NCBI GenBank assembly: GCA_900491605.1
Contig: UESW01004079.1
Location: 1,545,012 to 1,609,011, forward strand
Direction of reading: 5' to 3'
DNA from: Calamus simplicifolius
Lineage: Eukaryota; Streptophyta; Magnoliopsida; Arecales; Arecaceae
Length of the DNA: 64,000 bases
Below the pieces are notes generated by a model. That model was given only the letters and a program-made list of their open reading frames with translations. It did no database searches and was not told where the DNA came from. Below, one piece after another: positions 22,323 to 33,583 of the stretch (position 1 is the stretch's first letter; every line of letters starts with the position of its first letter). The position numbers and the translations under genes were made by a program.

Positions 22323-24664
22323 CTAAGGCTCGACGGGTCCTGATCTGTCCTCAGCACCGCCACTCTTCGGATCTTCATCTTCATCCTCGTGCCGGATGTC
22401 TTCAAGGCCATTCACTTTATAAATCCGAAAGATTTTTTTCTTATATTTTTCAAAGCCCTGGGTATAGGCATTGAGGGTTGCCTCACTAAACTCAGCAACA
22501 AACTTCGTAAAGCCTTTATAAAGTTCAACGGCCTCCTGAGCCCAAAATTCGACGGCAGTGACCTTCGTTAAGGCCTGGACTTCGGTGGCTGCCACCTTCT
22601 CCATGGCCTGAGCTTCAACGGTGTTTAGTTTCTTCATGACCTCCCAAACTTCCACCTTAACATAAGCCAGCTTCTCCATGGCAGCCCGGGCTTCGGATTC
22701 GACCGTGTCAGCCCTATTTTCGACATGGTCCACCTTTAGAAGAGCGTCTTCCAACTTCTCCTCCGTCAGCCCAAGCCTTGACATGACTTCTACCGATTTG
22801 GCCTCAGCGACTTTGGCCCTTCTTTCAGCCTCCTCGGCCTGGGCCTTGGAGGAGCGGTTTTCCTCTTGAGCGGCTCGGACTCGCCAACCACCGTCGCCTC
22901 CCGGGTCTTGACCTCGATCAGTTCCTTGGTCAGGTCATCAACTCAAGTCTTAAGGGTAGCCAGCTCATCCTAAGCGTGCCCGCAACTGTTGGAGCTTCCG
23001 GTATAAGCATCTCGAAGGACGAAGAGACCATTGGATATCTGTGTAAACCGATGGATTAGAGTACAGACTATATCCAACTAAGAAAGCAGAGTCAACACAC
23101 TTACATCGAGGGCGGTAGTGAAAAGAGTGTCAAGAGACCTCTCGATTGATTGGTGGCAGAGTTCAGCCTGAAAGTTGCGGAGAGTTGAGCAACTCAAGAG
23201 GCACTCTGCTAGACGATCTCGATGCATTGCCGTAACCTTGGATGGCCAACTGAGTGGAACATTATCGGGAGGCATCGTCGCTTCCTTTGGCGTCGATTGG
23301 GTGGCCGAGGAAGCATCCTCTCCAGCTTCCTACATCGGAGGCGTTGTAGCCCTCACCTATGGTGCGGCTTCATCTTCAGTCTCGGCGGTGGTCGAGAGTC
23401 CTTTCCTCGGCAGCTTCGCCTCAACCCCAACGAAAGAAGCCCTTGCCAATGGTGCGTCGGCAGAGGGATCTCCCCTTCTTAACTCTTCCATCGGGGCGGC
23501 CTTGGGGGCTACAGGTGGAACCACAGAAGGCTGAGTTGGCCCGCCCTACTCTTCTCGATGGGGCTTTTTAGGCGCCATCCTTATCATGTCACCGACGGCC
23601 TTTTTTCTTTTCTTGAGGCCCACCACGAAAAAGTCAGAAGAAAACCTCATCGCTGCACAAGGAGGTAGAGATGATTAAAAAAAAATTGCTGCAGCAAATA
23701 ATTGAGAAATATAACGCTCACCAGGCGTCGGTGATGGCGATGCCGGTACGGCACTGGCTTCATGGAGGTTCTCCTCCGATAACAACTCCTTATAGGAGGG
23801 AATGATGGAAGACATCAAGGCGTCAAAAAGCTCTTGGTCACTCTCCTCTACAACCGAGTTCTTATTGGGACTAGTGTTGGGATAGTGTGAGGTAGTTTTC
23901 ATCTCATCCATATGGATATCGAAGAATCGGGACTTCCATTCATTAACCTTGGAGGGCAAATCAAGTTTGAGGACTCTTTTGGACCTAGAGGCAAAGCTCC
24001 ACCACCCATTTTTCTTAGGGTTTCGGAGTTTATACAAAGCTTGAAATAAGGAGACTCGGGCGGGAGCACCAAGGAAGTGGCAGAGCACTAGAAAGGCGCA
24101 GATAATCCGAATGAAGTTTGGAGTTAGCTGCACTGAGATGAGATTGTACCTATCTAAGAGGTCGAGAAAAAAAGGATGGAAGGGGAGACAAAGCCCACTC
24201 TTAAGGAATTTCTCGTATAAGGCGATCTCACCAGACCGACCACAGGTTACCTTGTCACCATGCCAAGGCGCAAACAAACAAACACTATCTGGTATTTTGT
24301 ATTTGACCCTGAGGTTCTCTATGTCCTGAGCTTTTATGGTGGAGGTTATTTCCCTCAGACCTACGGATTTGGAGTGGGTAGTCGGAGGAGATATCGAGAA
24401 AGAGGGTGAAGATGATGCCCTATAGGATGGGGGCAAAGCCCTAGCAGCTAGAGGTGATGCCCTAAAAGGTGAAGGAGAAACCCTAGGTGGCAGAGAGGAA
24501 GCCCTAGGTGGTAAGGGGGAAGCCCTAGTCAAGGCTAGGGCGGCAATCGCCGATTGACCACTAATAGAGATGCCACCGAGAGCTCGACGCCGCACCTGGA
24601 GGATTTCCTCCCTAGAAGGTTCTACCATAGGTCTCTTGCCCTTTCTATCGGAACGAGGAGCCAT
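22323..24664 (-). pseudogene. Antisense spliced gene of element A (gypsy-type transposon protein)
   Basis: Lies on the strand opposite to gag-pol, in the pol-3' LTR interval. Exon 1 (24664-23719) starts at an ATG giving MAPRSDRKGKR, has a Ser/Pro-rich segment with repeated ASPLPPRAS words, then a conserved-looking domain. That domain includes LRVKYKIPDSVCLFAP, CLPFHPFFLDLLDRY and KNGWWSFASR. I infer it belongs to the Pfam family called putative gypsy type transposon (Transposase_28). The exon ends at G|GTGAGC, with a matching acceptor CTTGTGCAG near 23656. Exon 2 runs to CTCGAT|GTAAGTG near 23091, and exon 3 opens after TTTACACAG near 23042. The last part (22784-22323) is Glu/Lys/Val-rich coiled coil ending in an acidic tail. 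Exons 2-3 contain stops and a frameshift. Function is unknown for the family. Confidence 0.7.
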
Positions 24665-24808
24665 GAGGATGAAAAGAAAGAACAGAAAGGCGAGCAAGAA
24701 CTAACCTTGAATCAGAGGGATAGAAGCAATAACTCAGTGTTCAAAAGGTCGAGAGAATGCAGAAGAAGTAATGAAGAAATAAGAAGCTTGAAGGGATGGG
24801 CATGACAA

Positions 24809-24816
24809 TTTTTATA
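24809..24816 (-). promoter_or_regulatory. Possible TATA box of the antisense gene
   Basis: On the minus strand TATAAAAA lies about 145 bp upstream of the ATG at 24664. The position suits a plant core promoter for an antisense transcript that starts inside the retrotransposon. Based on the motif alone. Confidence 0.4.
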
Positions 24817-24829
24817 CATAGTTTCCGAA

Positions 24830-25250
24830 AGTCCTACCCACTATAATGTCGCGCGGAGGCGCAGAGGCGAAGTTACTATCCAGTTATCCACAAGTTATTG
24901 GAGGAACATAATCCACTCCCAATGATGGAACGTAGGCAAGGGCAATCCAATAATGACACCCTATCTTTTCTTACTGGTCACGAGCCATTTTTCTCAATCC
25001 TCCCACGGGTTATGATGCTCCCAATGCCATTTCTTAAATGATGAGAAGACTTCGAAGTGACTTTACTTCTCCAAGAGCATGAGCCCACCTCCGCTAATTT
25101 ATGGCACGTGGAACCCAATGAAGCGAAAGATTTGGCGCTAATTTCTTTTGGCAAGTGCTGCGCATGTGAGCGCTAAGACTCGGGAGCGAGAGGACATATG
25201 ATGTGGCTGGTAAAAGTCACGTGTAAGTTGACGGTCAAAATTACCTGACA
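24830..25250. other. Element A sequence upstream of the 3' LTR
   Basis: No open frame. It lies between the antisense gene start and the LTR-like block; probably the antisense gene's upstream region and the element's untranslated tail. A purine-rich ACGGGAG at about 25252 could be what is left of a polypurine tract. Confidence 0.35.
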
Positions 25251-26250
25251 ACGGGAGTTATTTGAAAAGTCAATGGTCCCAAAGCAACTCCTAGGCGGCT
25301 CCAGCACAAGCGGCTCCTAGGCGGCCTCAAAGCGGCTCCTAAGTGGCCCCAGCAGAAGCGGCTCTTAGGTGGCCCTGAAGCGGCTCCTAGGTGGTCCTGG
25401 CAGAAGTAGCTTTTAGGCGGCCCCAACAAAAGCGGTCTCTAGGCGGCTCCTAGGCGGCCCCTGTCTATGGAAGTTTCCTCATTGGCCCTGGGTCCTGAGC
25501 GGCTATGGTTTTGTCTTATCTTCAAGGCTCATCTCGACTTCCCAAGCAAGCCTCTACCTTGGACAAAGCTGGACCCACTAACCATCCTTGATCCATGTCA
25601 GTCCAAAAAGACAGGAACCGTCAATTTCAGCATAAGCCCCAAAAGTTATGATCCATCAAGCAACATTAATGACTCTGACCCACTGAGGCCCCAAAAGTCA
25701 TAATCCATCAGACAGTATTAATGACTATGATCAGATGAAGCCCCAAAGGTTATAATCCATCATGAAGCTACAAATCTTCAAACAAATGAGGCCCAAAAAT
25801 TCATCAAGAAGATTTAATGACTCTAGCCAAATAAGCTTCGAAAGGTGATCGTCTGCTATGAAGTACCAATTACCAAGGGAGGAACTCAATTCCACTGGTT
25901 CTGACATTCTATCTACAAAAGTCATGGCTCATCATGAGATTTCAATCTTATCAAGCAAGCCACACTAACTTAAAGTATCAATAAAAAGGGTAAGAGAGAC
26001 CCCAGAACAAGGTACAAACACTGAGACAAACACTTGGAGATTCCTATCATCTTCCTTCCTAACTCTCTCTCTCATCTGGAGCTTAACCAAGTTCATGACT
26101 GTGATATCGATCACTGAGTTGAGCATCAAAGGGTCCCTACCGAAATATCCGATTTTCGGGACTTCTTGCAGATCTTAGCGCCGAGGAAAAGTTTCTCTAA
26201 TGAACTGATGATACATCCGCTGACGCTCAAGGACATCAGCTTAAGGTGAT
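25250..26250 (+). repeat. Element A 3' LTR-like block
   Basis: GC-rich minisatellite of AAGCGGCTCCTAGGCGGCC-like words (25290-25460), then three ~52-bp direct repeats starting GCCCCAAAAGT at about 25636, 25690 and 25739, then AATAAAAAGGG (25979). The end region GAGTTGAGCATC..AGGGTCCC..CGGGACTTCTTGCAG (26110-26175) parallels GAGCGTCGGAGGGTCCCC..GGGGACTTTCTTGCAG in element F at 59890-59940, a shared U5 pattern. The 5' LTR remnant has lost the matching region, so the pair cannot be aligned in full. Confidence 0.55.
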
Positions 26251-26536
26251 CGGGCATCATCATCAGTAATAATTAAATCATCAACATAAAGAAAGATAAT
26301 AGGAATATCATTACCTTGCTTCTTGACATAAAGTGTTGGATCACTTGGACTTATTAGGAAACCTTTCTCATTGATGTATTAATTTGAGAGTACCATGCTC
26401 GGGATGCTTACTTTAGCCCATACAATGCTTTCTTCAACTTGTATACCTTGCTTTTTTAACCTTTGATGATGAAGGCTTGAGGTTGTTTAACATAATTTTT
26501 TTTTCAATATTTCATTAAAGAATGTTGACTTTACAT
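26251..26536 (-). pseudogene. Element C RT, distal part
   Basis: Minus-strand reading gives VYKLKKALYGL, KGFLISPSDPTLYVKKQG and LYVDDLIITD, the central RT blocks of copia with the catalytic Asp pair. It stops immediately after that motif at the border with element A. The proximal part continues at 28312. Confidence 0.8.
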
Positions 26537-26963
26537 TATTGGAGTTAATTGTTAATTAATGAGTGTGGAAGTCTAAGAGTTTTTATATTTTTCATGTGAC
26601 TTTAATGAGCGTGGAAATCTAAGAGTTATTTAGAAAAATGAAGAATCACTTAGAAAATCTTAGAGTCATCTAGATATTTAAAGAGTTAAGAATTATGATG
26701 TATTTGTGAGGGAAGATCAAAAGTCACCTTCATATGCCTATACATGCCTATATATAGGACATATTGTATTAAGTCTAAGTAGTGTGGAGAGCTTTATGAA
26801 ATGATAATATAGATATTTCTCCTACTTCAAGCATATCCCCTTGAGCATTCAAAGTGCACTGCCAAATATTTTTCAACTAAGTGGTATTAGAGCTTATTGT
26901 GTGCTTACTACATTTTTAACAGAGTAGTATCAGAGCTTGTTGTGGCTCACTACGTTTCCAATA
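26537..26963 (+). repeat. 5' LTR of the small element
   Basis: 427 bp, TATTGGAG to TTTCCAATA. The first dinucleotide is TA rather than TG, and the end is ATA rather than ACA; each is a single transition compared with the 3' copy. Confidence 0.87.
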
Positions 26964-27918
26964 AAGTGGTATCAAAGCCAGAGAGCTAAAGAGCCAGAGA
27001 GCTAGAGAGCCTGTCAATCGTAAAGCAAGCAAGAGAGCCAAAGAGCCTATCAATCCTAAAGCAAGAAAAAGAGCCAGAGAGCCTGATAGATCCTAAAGCA
27101 AGTCAAAGAGCCAGAGAGTCAAGGAGCAGTTTCAAAGCTAGAGAAAGCTTCAAGTACAGAAGGTGCTCGTAAAGGAGTTGCTCGTGAAGCCATAAAATAT
27201 ATCCTCCATTAAGGTATTAAGTCTCCGAATCAAAAGAAATCCGTTAAGAAGTGTGCAAGTCTAAGATAAAAGATTTTGCAAAAGAAAAGAAGACGAGCAA
27301 TCTTCAGAGGTTAAAGATATGAGACCTCGGTAACAACACCAATTGTGCGAAATAGAGGATGAAAGGATAATAGTTATGGTTGCGCCATACAAGGATGTAA
27401 TGCTCAAAGAAATGCTTGAAAAACTAAATTTTTCTCTTGCAAAATTTACAAGTAAGAAGTTTGGATCAGATCATTCTCTAAATTTCATAGCAATAGTTAT
27501 TTTTAAGATATAAGTGAAAGTTTTATGATCGATGGTCTTATCACTATTACAAAGAAGAAAGCAAAAAATTCTGCAGCATTACAAGCAATTATCTATTTGA
27601 AAAATACTTATAATATTACAGTAAAAGATGTTCATTTTTAGGAAATTGAAGATGTCAAGATATTGATGCAAGATTTGCATGAAGCCTATGAAGAGCTAAA
27701 AAACAAATATGAAGATGTAATTAAAGAATTAAATGAACTGAAGCTGACAATGAAAAAAAAGTTATCATAGAAGATGAAGAAAGGGTGATTGAAGTAGATA
27801 CAAGATATCCACCTCATACATTAATGAGAAGAGCATTTGCCATAAGAGATTTTTCTCTTGGTTGCGATTCAAATCAATAATTAAAGATATTATAAAAATT
27901 ACAAATTAAGGGGGAGAT
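26964..27918 (+). other. Interior of the small element
   Basis: Primer site at about 26966-26979, then GAGCCAGAGAGC-type repeats separated by ..CTAAAGCAAG.. for about 160 bp. After that comes degenerate sequence with a gag-like trace around 27400-27480 and no frame over 60 codons. A purine tract AAGGGGGAGA ends it at 27908-27917. Confidence 0.7.
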
Positions 27919-28311
27919 GTTGGAGTTAATTTGTAATTAATGAGTGTGGAAGTCTAAGCATTTTTATATTTTTTATATGACTTTAATGAGTGAGGAAGCC
28001 TAAGAGTTATCTAAAAAATGAAGAGTCGGTTAAAAAATCTAAGAGTCATCTAGATATTCAAAGAGTCATGTATTTATGAGAAAAAGATCAAAAGTCACTT
28101 CATATGACATATTGTATTGAGTCTAAGTAGTGTGGAGAGTTTTATGAGATGATAATTTATATATTTCTTCCACTCCAAGCATATCCCCTTGAGTATTCAA
28201 AGTGCACTACCAAATATTTTTCAACTAAGTGGTATCAAAGCTTGTTGTGTGCTCACTACGTTTTCAACAAAGTGGTATCAAGCTTATTGTGTGCTCATTA
28301 CGTTTCCAACA
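27919..28311 (+). repeat. 3' LTR of the small element
   Basis: 393 bp, TGTTGGAGTTAAT to GTTTCCAACA. It is about 34 bp shorter than the 5' copy, largely because of a deletion around the CATATGCCTATACATGCC segment. The frame at 28149-28355 is chance. Confidence 0.87.
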
Positions 28312-28987
28312 TACATCTAGTTGATATAGTTTTTAACTTTTATATGCTGCCATAAAAATGAGAGTTCTAATTATATTATATCGAGCAATTGATGCAAAAG
28401 TTTCTTGATAATCAATCACAGATAGTTGGGAGTATCCTTTTGATACCAATCTTGCTTTATGTCTTTGAATGGTTCCATATGGATTGTGTTTTATCTTGTA
28501 GATTCATTTCAAGCCAGTAATTTCCTTATCATTTGGTTTCTTCATTAACTCTTAAGTTTTATTCTTCTCAATCATATTAATTTTTTCTTGAATTGCCTTG
28601 TTTAGCACTTCTTCATGCATAGTATTTTTATAAGTTTTAGGCTCAATCATGCAAAAATTACAAAAGTCATAAATGTCACTTAGTCTTCTCATTCTTATGG
28701 GAGTAGAACTTGAAGATGAACTTGAACTTGAGGTTGGAGGTGGACTTACACTTAGAAAAGTTTATGGTAAACCTTCAACCTCATTTTCTTCATTTAGAGC
28801 ATCAAGAATTTCTTCATCAAGAGAAATAATAGTTTCTTCTACTTTCTTTTCCTTCCAATCCCAAGCAACTTTCTTATTAAAAATAATATCTCTTCTTATG
28901 ATCACTTTATTTTGCTTTAAACTAAAAAGTCTGTAAACTTTTTATTTAGAACTGTATCCAACAAAGATGCATTTTTTACTTACTTCA
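28312..28987 (-). pseudogene. Element C RT proximal part and INT-RT linker
   Basis: Minus-strand reading: a linker with VIIRRDIIFNKKVAWDWKEK and a Ser-rich run, then ITGLKWIYKIKHNPYGTIQR and HKARLVSKGYSQ, the start of copia RT. Mostly open with one or two stops; it joins the distal RT at 26536 once the small element is removed. Confidence 0.8.
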
Positions 28988-29773
28988 TCAAGTTTGTCTC
29001 CTTTTCTTTGGAATATGTGCATAGCACATACATCCAAAGATTTTGAAATGCTTCACTGAAGGCTTTCTACCAGACCAGGCTTCAAATGGTGCCATATTTT
29101 GAAGAGCTTTTGTTGAAAATCTATTCATCAAGTATACTGTTATAAAAACTGCTTTTGCCCAAAAAGAATTTGGAAGGCCTTTGTCTTTGAGCATAGATCT
29201 AGCCATTTCAATAATATTACGGTTCTTTCTTTCTGCAACTCTATTTTGCTCTAGTGCATAACCAACAATCAATTATTTTTGTACACTTACATCTTTACAA
29301 AACTTCTCAAATTCATTTGAATTGTATTCACCACCTCTATTACTTCTCAGCACCTTGATATAATGCTCACTTTATTTTTTTTATAAAATTTTTGAACTTC
29401 TTGAAGATAAAAAATACCTCTAATTTATGTCTAATAAAGTATGCATATATCATCCTTGAATGTCATCAATAAAAATAATGAAGTAGATGTTACCGGCATG
29501 AGGAATTCTCATGGGTCCATATATGTCAGTATGAATAAGCTTCAATGGTGCTTTGGCTCTCCATACATGCTCTTTTAAAAATGTCTCTCTATGTTATTTT
29601 TTAAGTGCATATCCTTCACAAGGTTCTTCATTATCATGTATTGCTGGTAGACCATACACCGTATTCTTTTGATGTAAATTTTTTAAGTTTTGAAAGTTCA
29701 AGTACCCAAACCTTTTGTACTATAGCCATGACTCATCATTCACTTCCATGTTTCATGCAATATTCTTTGTATA
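28988..29773 (-). pseudogene. Element C integrase
   Basis: Minus-strand reading from 29773: the GAG-pre-integrase block (YKRFGYLNFQNLKNLHQK), core first Asp in LIHTDIYGPM, FIIFIDD, then LRSNRGGEYNS where the family has Asp (second catalytic residue now Asn, G-to-A), and NRVAERKNRNIIEMARSML with the catalytic Glu. The C-terminal part reads WSGRKPSVKHFKIFGCMCYA. Several stops lie between 29280 and 29700. Confidence 0.83.
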
Positions 29774-29805
29774 GTGCAAAATAAGAGAAAAACTTCTATT
29801 TTTCT

Positions 29806-30437
29806 CTATATTAATATTTTCTTAAGTTGCTTTTTCATCATTTTATCATATAACTTGCAAACATTATCTTCAAAGTGTACCATATGCTCATGCTCAATCA
29901 AATATCCAACACTTAAAATTGTATCAAATTTTGAAGACAAACTAGTCAAAATTTTCTCACATATTCTTTGCTCGGTAATGGTTTCACCATAGCTCTTCAT
30001 TTGATTAACAATCTCCATAATTTTGAAGAAGTAATCCTTCAATTTTTTATCTTCTTGCATTCTCAAATTATCTAATTCTCCTCTTAGAGTTTGAAGTTTG
30101 ATAGCTCTCACATTGGTGTTGCCTTGAAATTTCTCTTACAGGATGTCCCATGCCTTCTTTGATTTTGTGGCTCTAATGATTCTTGAAAAAAATTTATGAC
30201 AGCTTGTTGGATGAAGAAAAGGGCTTTGACATTCTTCTTTTTGTAGTCCTTTAATTGCTCTATTTGATGATTTGTTGGATTAGCTGGCTCTTCATACCCA
30301 TTCTCCACTAAATCCCAAATCTCTTGTGAAACGAAAAGGGTCTTCATTTTGATGCTCCAATAATCATAAATTTCTCCATCAAAAATAGGAATAAAAGGTT
30401 GATTGATAGTCATACCCATATTACTTGAACTTGCCAT
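29806..30437 (-). pseudogene. Element C gag
   Basis: Starts at the ATG at 30437 with MASSSNMGMTINQPFIPIFD, then YWSIKMKTLFVSQEIWDLVE: the short N-terminal gag domain and the UBN2-type gag domain of plant copia elements. A frame change near 30110 joins the second half (MRAIKLQTLRGELDNLRMQE.. to SVGYLIEHEHMVHFED). No CCHC knuckle follows. This gag is the source of the antisense gag pieces in the tandem units to the right. Confidence 0.82.
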
Positions 30438-31125
30438 GAATCACATCAGCAATTTTTATATTTTTCTCTTTTTGGTGGAGAATTTCTGATTAGATTGAAG
30501 AAGAAAGAGATGAAGCCAACCTGGTTCGTGAGAGACTTCTTATGCTCGCAAAGCCAACAAGGCCCTAGAGCCGCTGCTGGGTCTTAGCCTTGAAGAGGAG
30601 CATTTGTCTCAAGGAGAAAGCCAAAAGAGATGCAGGCAATCCTACTGTGAAGAGGGCGAAGGCGTGCTGCTATGGCTGTTTCGATGAGAGAACCAAAATG
30701 TATGAACAAGATCTGGTTTCTGGGTCTTTCGATTCCTCACCCAGAAGACTTCATGTGGGTGAGACAAAGAAGGGAGTTAGATCGTCCAATAACTCGATCA
30801 CGAGGGCGATTGACTCCTTGCAACGCCTCAAAACCAGTTTTTTGAAAATTGGACTGGACTGATCGATCGAACCGGTCCAACTGGGAATAGATCATCAGTC
30901 CGGTCCGATTTTATTATTAAAGTTGACTTTTATATGACCCAGTAAAAACTAAAAAAATTCATTGAACTGATCGGGTTTCAAACCGGTCCAACCCAATTTC
31001 TAGATTTTTTAATTTTTATTTGAATTGATATTTATATTTTATTAGTTTTATATTATTAAATTAAAAATTATTATAATATTATTTGGTTCAATGATTAAAA
31101 ATTATTATAATAATTATAATTATTG

Positions 31126-32355
31126 TATCAAATTTTGAAGACAAACTAGTGAAAATTTTCTCACATATTCTTTGCTCGGTAATGGTTTCACCATAGCTCT
31201 TTATTTGATTAACAATCTTCATAATTTTGAAGAAGTAATCCTTTAATTTTTTATTTTCTTGCATTCTCAAATTATCTAACTCTCTTCTTAGAGTTTGAAG
31301 TTTGATAGCTCTCACATTGGTGTTGCCTTGAAATTTCTCTTATAGGATGTCCCATGCCTCCTTTGATTTTGTGGCTCTAATGATTCTTGAAAAAAAAATT
31401 ATGAAACACAGCTTGTTGGATGAAGAAAAGGGCTTTGTCATCCTTCTTTTTGTAGTCCTTTAATTGCTCTCTTTGCTGATTTGTTGGATTAGCTGGCTCT
31501 TCGTACCCATTCTTCATTAAATCCCAAATCTCTTGTGAAAAGAAAAGGGTTTTCATTTTGATGCTTTAATAATCATAAATTTTTTCATCAAAAATAGGAA
31601 TAAAAGGTTGATTGATAGTCATACCCATATTACTTGAACTTGCCATGAATCATATTAGCAATTTTTATATTTTCCTCTTTTTTGTGGAGCAATTTCTGAC
31701 CAGATCAAAGCAGAAGGAGATGAAGCCAACCTGGTTCGTAAGACTTTTCTTACGCTCGCATAGGCAACAAGGCCCTAGAGCCACTGTTGGGTCTCAGCCT
31801 TGAAGAGGAGCATCTGTCTCAAGGAGAAAGCCGAAAGAGATGCTGGCAATCCTGCTGTGAAGAGGGCAAAGTCCTGCTGCTTGGCTATTCGGCGAGAGAT
31901 CCAAATCGTATGAACAAGATCTGGTTTCTGGGTCTTTTGATTCCTCACCCTGAAGACTTCATGTGGGTGAGATGAAAAAGGGAGTTAGATCATTCAATCA
32001 CTCGATCACATGGGTGATTGACTCCTTGCAATGCCTCAAAACCAGTGTTTTGAAAATTGGACCAGATCGATCGATTGAACCGGTCCAACTGGGAACCGAT
32101 CATCAGTCTTGTCCAGTTTTATTATTAAAGTTGACTTTTATATGACCCAGTGAAAACTAGAAAAATTCATTGAGTCGATCGGGTTTCGAACTGGTCCAAC
32201 CCGATTTCTAGATTTTTTTTAATTTTCATTTGAATTAATATTTATATTTTATTATTTTATATTATTAAATTAAAATTATTATAATATTATTTGGTTCAAT
32301 GATTATAATATTATTTGGTTCAATGATTAAAAATTGTTATAATAATTATAACTAT
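31126..32355 (-). pseudogene. Tandem unit 2 with antisense gag piece
   Basis: Minus-strand gag codons (SLSSKFDTI.., MRAIKLQTLRRELDNLRMQE) run to about 31640, then the shared non-gag half follows. A short duplication of ATAATATTATTTGGTTCAAT at the right end (about 32280-32320) is shared with unit 3 only. Confidence 0.85.
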
Positions 32356-33583
32356 TGAATCAAATTTTGGAGACAAACTAGTCAAAATTTTCTCACATAT
32401 TCTTTGCTTGGTAATAGTTTCACCATAGCTTTTCATTTGATTAATAATCTCCATAATTTTGAAGAAGTAATCCTTCAATTTTTTATTTTCTTGCATTCTC
32501 ATATTATCCAACTCTCTTCTTAGAGTTTGAAGTTTGATAGCTCTCATATTGGTATTGCCTTGAAATTTCTCTTGCAGGATGTCCCATGCTTCCTTTGATT
32601 TTGTGGCTCTAATGATTCTTGGAAAAAATTTATCAGACACATCTTGTTAGATGAAGAAAAGGGCTTTGGCATCCTTCTTTTTGTAGTCTTTTAATTGCTC
32701 TCTTTGATGATTTGTTAGATTAGCTGGCTCTTCGTACCCATTCTTCACTAAATCCCAAATCTTTTATGAAATGAAAAGGGTTTTCATTTTGATGCTCCAA
32801 TAATCATAAATTTTTCCATCAAAAATAGGAATAAAAGGTTAGTCATACCCATATTACTTGAACTTGCCATGAATCACATCAGCAATTTTTATATTTTCCT
32901 TTTTTTGTGGAGCAATTTCTGATTAGATCAAAGCAGAAGGAGATGAAGTCAACCTGGTTCGTGAGAGACTTTTCTTCCGCTCGCACAGCCAACAAGGCCC
33001 TAGAGCCGCTGCTGGGTCTCAGCCTTGTAGAGGAGCATCTGTCTCAAGGAGAAAGCCCAAAGAGATGTAGGCAATCCTATTAAGAAGAGGGTGAAGGCGT
33101 GCTGTTGTGGATGTTTCGGCGAGTGAACCAAAACGTATGAACAAGATTTGGTTTCTAGGTCTTTCGATTCCTCACCCAGAAGACTTCATGTAGGTGAGAC
33201 GAAGAAGGGAGTTAGATTGTTCAATCACTCGATCACGTGGGCGATTCACTCCTTGCAACGCCTCAAAACCAGTGTTTTAAAAATCGGATCGAACCGATCG
33301 ATCGAACCGGTCCAACTGGGAATCGATCATCAGTCCGGTCCGATTTTATTATTAAAGTTGACTTTTATATGACCCAATGAAAACCAGAAAAATTCATTGA
33401 ACTGATCGGGTTTCGAACCGGTCCAACTTGATTTCTAGATTTTTTTAATTTTCATTTGAATTGATATTTATATTTATTATTTTTATATTATTAAATTAAA
33501 AATTATTATAATATTATTTGGTTCAATGATTATAATATTATTTGGTTCAATGATTAAAAATTATTATAACAATTATAATTATT
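32356..33583 (-). pseudogene. Tandem unit 3 with antisense gag piece
   Basis: Minus-strand gag frame 32640-32320 reads MSDKFFPRIIRATKSKEAWD then DILQEKFQGNTNMRAIKLQT, the most complete gag stretch among the duplicated units. Its right end carries the same ATAATATTATTTGGTTCAAT duplication as unit 2. Confidence 0.85.

Larger units (their letters stand above)
5540..26250 (+). mobile_element. Element A: Tat-lineage Ty3/gypsy, degenerate, split by B
   Basis: Order of parts: GC-rich LTR-like block, gag remnant, protease, RT with YVDDM, RNase H, a second archaeal-type RNase H, integrase, tandem repeats, an antisense gene, then an LTR-like block. That order, the extra RNase H and the antisense gene between pol and 3' LTR are known features of the plant Tat group. 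Without the inserted element B (10715-21465) its length is about 10 kb. The 5' LTR has lost its R/U5, primer site and gag N-terminus. Outer limits are approximate because the two LTR-like blocks have diverged and no target duplication is clear. Confidence 0.75.
26537..28311 (+). mobile_element. Small LTR element inside C, mostly non-coding
   Basis: 1775 bp flanked by perfect TACAT duplications (26532-26536 and 28312-28316). LTRs start T(G/A)TTGGAGTTAAT and end TTTCCAA(C/T)A. A primer site AAGTGGTATCAAAGCC follows the 5' LTR and AAGGGGGAGA precedes the 3' LTR. The 955-bp interior cannot encode a polyprotein. It has repeated GAGCCAGAGAGC words (26975-27130) and a short gag-like trace (KLNFSLAKFTSKK near 27430). 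Likely a non-autonomous or internally deleted copia-type element. Confidence 0.88.
26251..30437 (-). mobile_element. Element C: minus-strand copia remnant, split by a small LTR element
   Basis: Read on the minus strand from 30437: gag, then GAG-pre-integrase, integrase, the integrase-RT linker and RT as far as YVDDLII near 26260. That gag-INT-RT order defines Ty1/copia. RNase H and both LTRs are missing. The segment is interrupted at 26537-28311 by another element with its own target duplication. At the left it ends abruptly at the edge of element A. Between gag and GAG-pre-integrase the zinc knuckle and protease are deleted (near 29800). Confidence 0.82.

Noticed and set aside
23175..23571. 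Plus-strand frames of 70-119 codons opposite the antisense gene
   Set aside because: They overlap exon 2 of the minus-strand gene, have no family resemblance and follow from its GC-rich composition.
30590..30862. Plus-strand frame repeated in each tandem unit (also 31787, 33148, 34291, 40710)
   Set aside because: The frame is broken differently in each unit and has no recognisable domain; repetition follows from the tandem duplication, not from selection. It stays possible that the original locus was transcribed.
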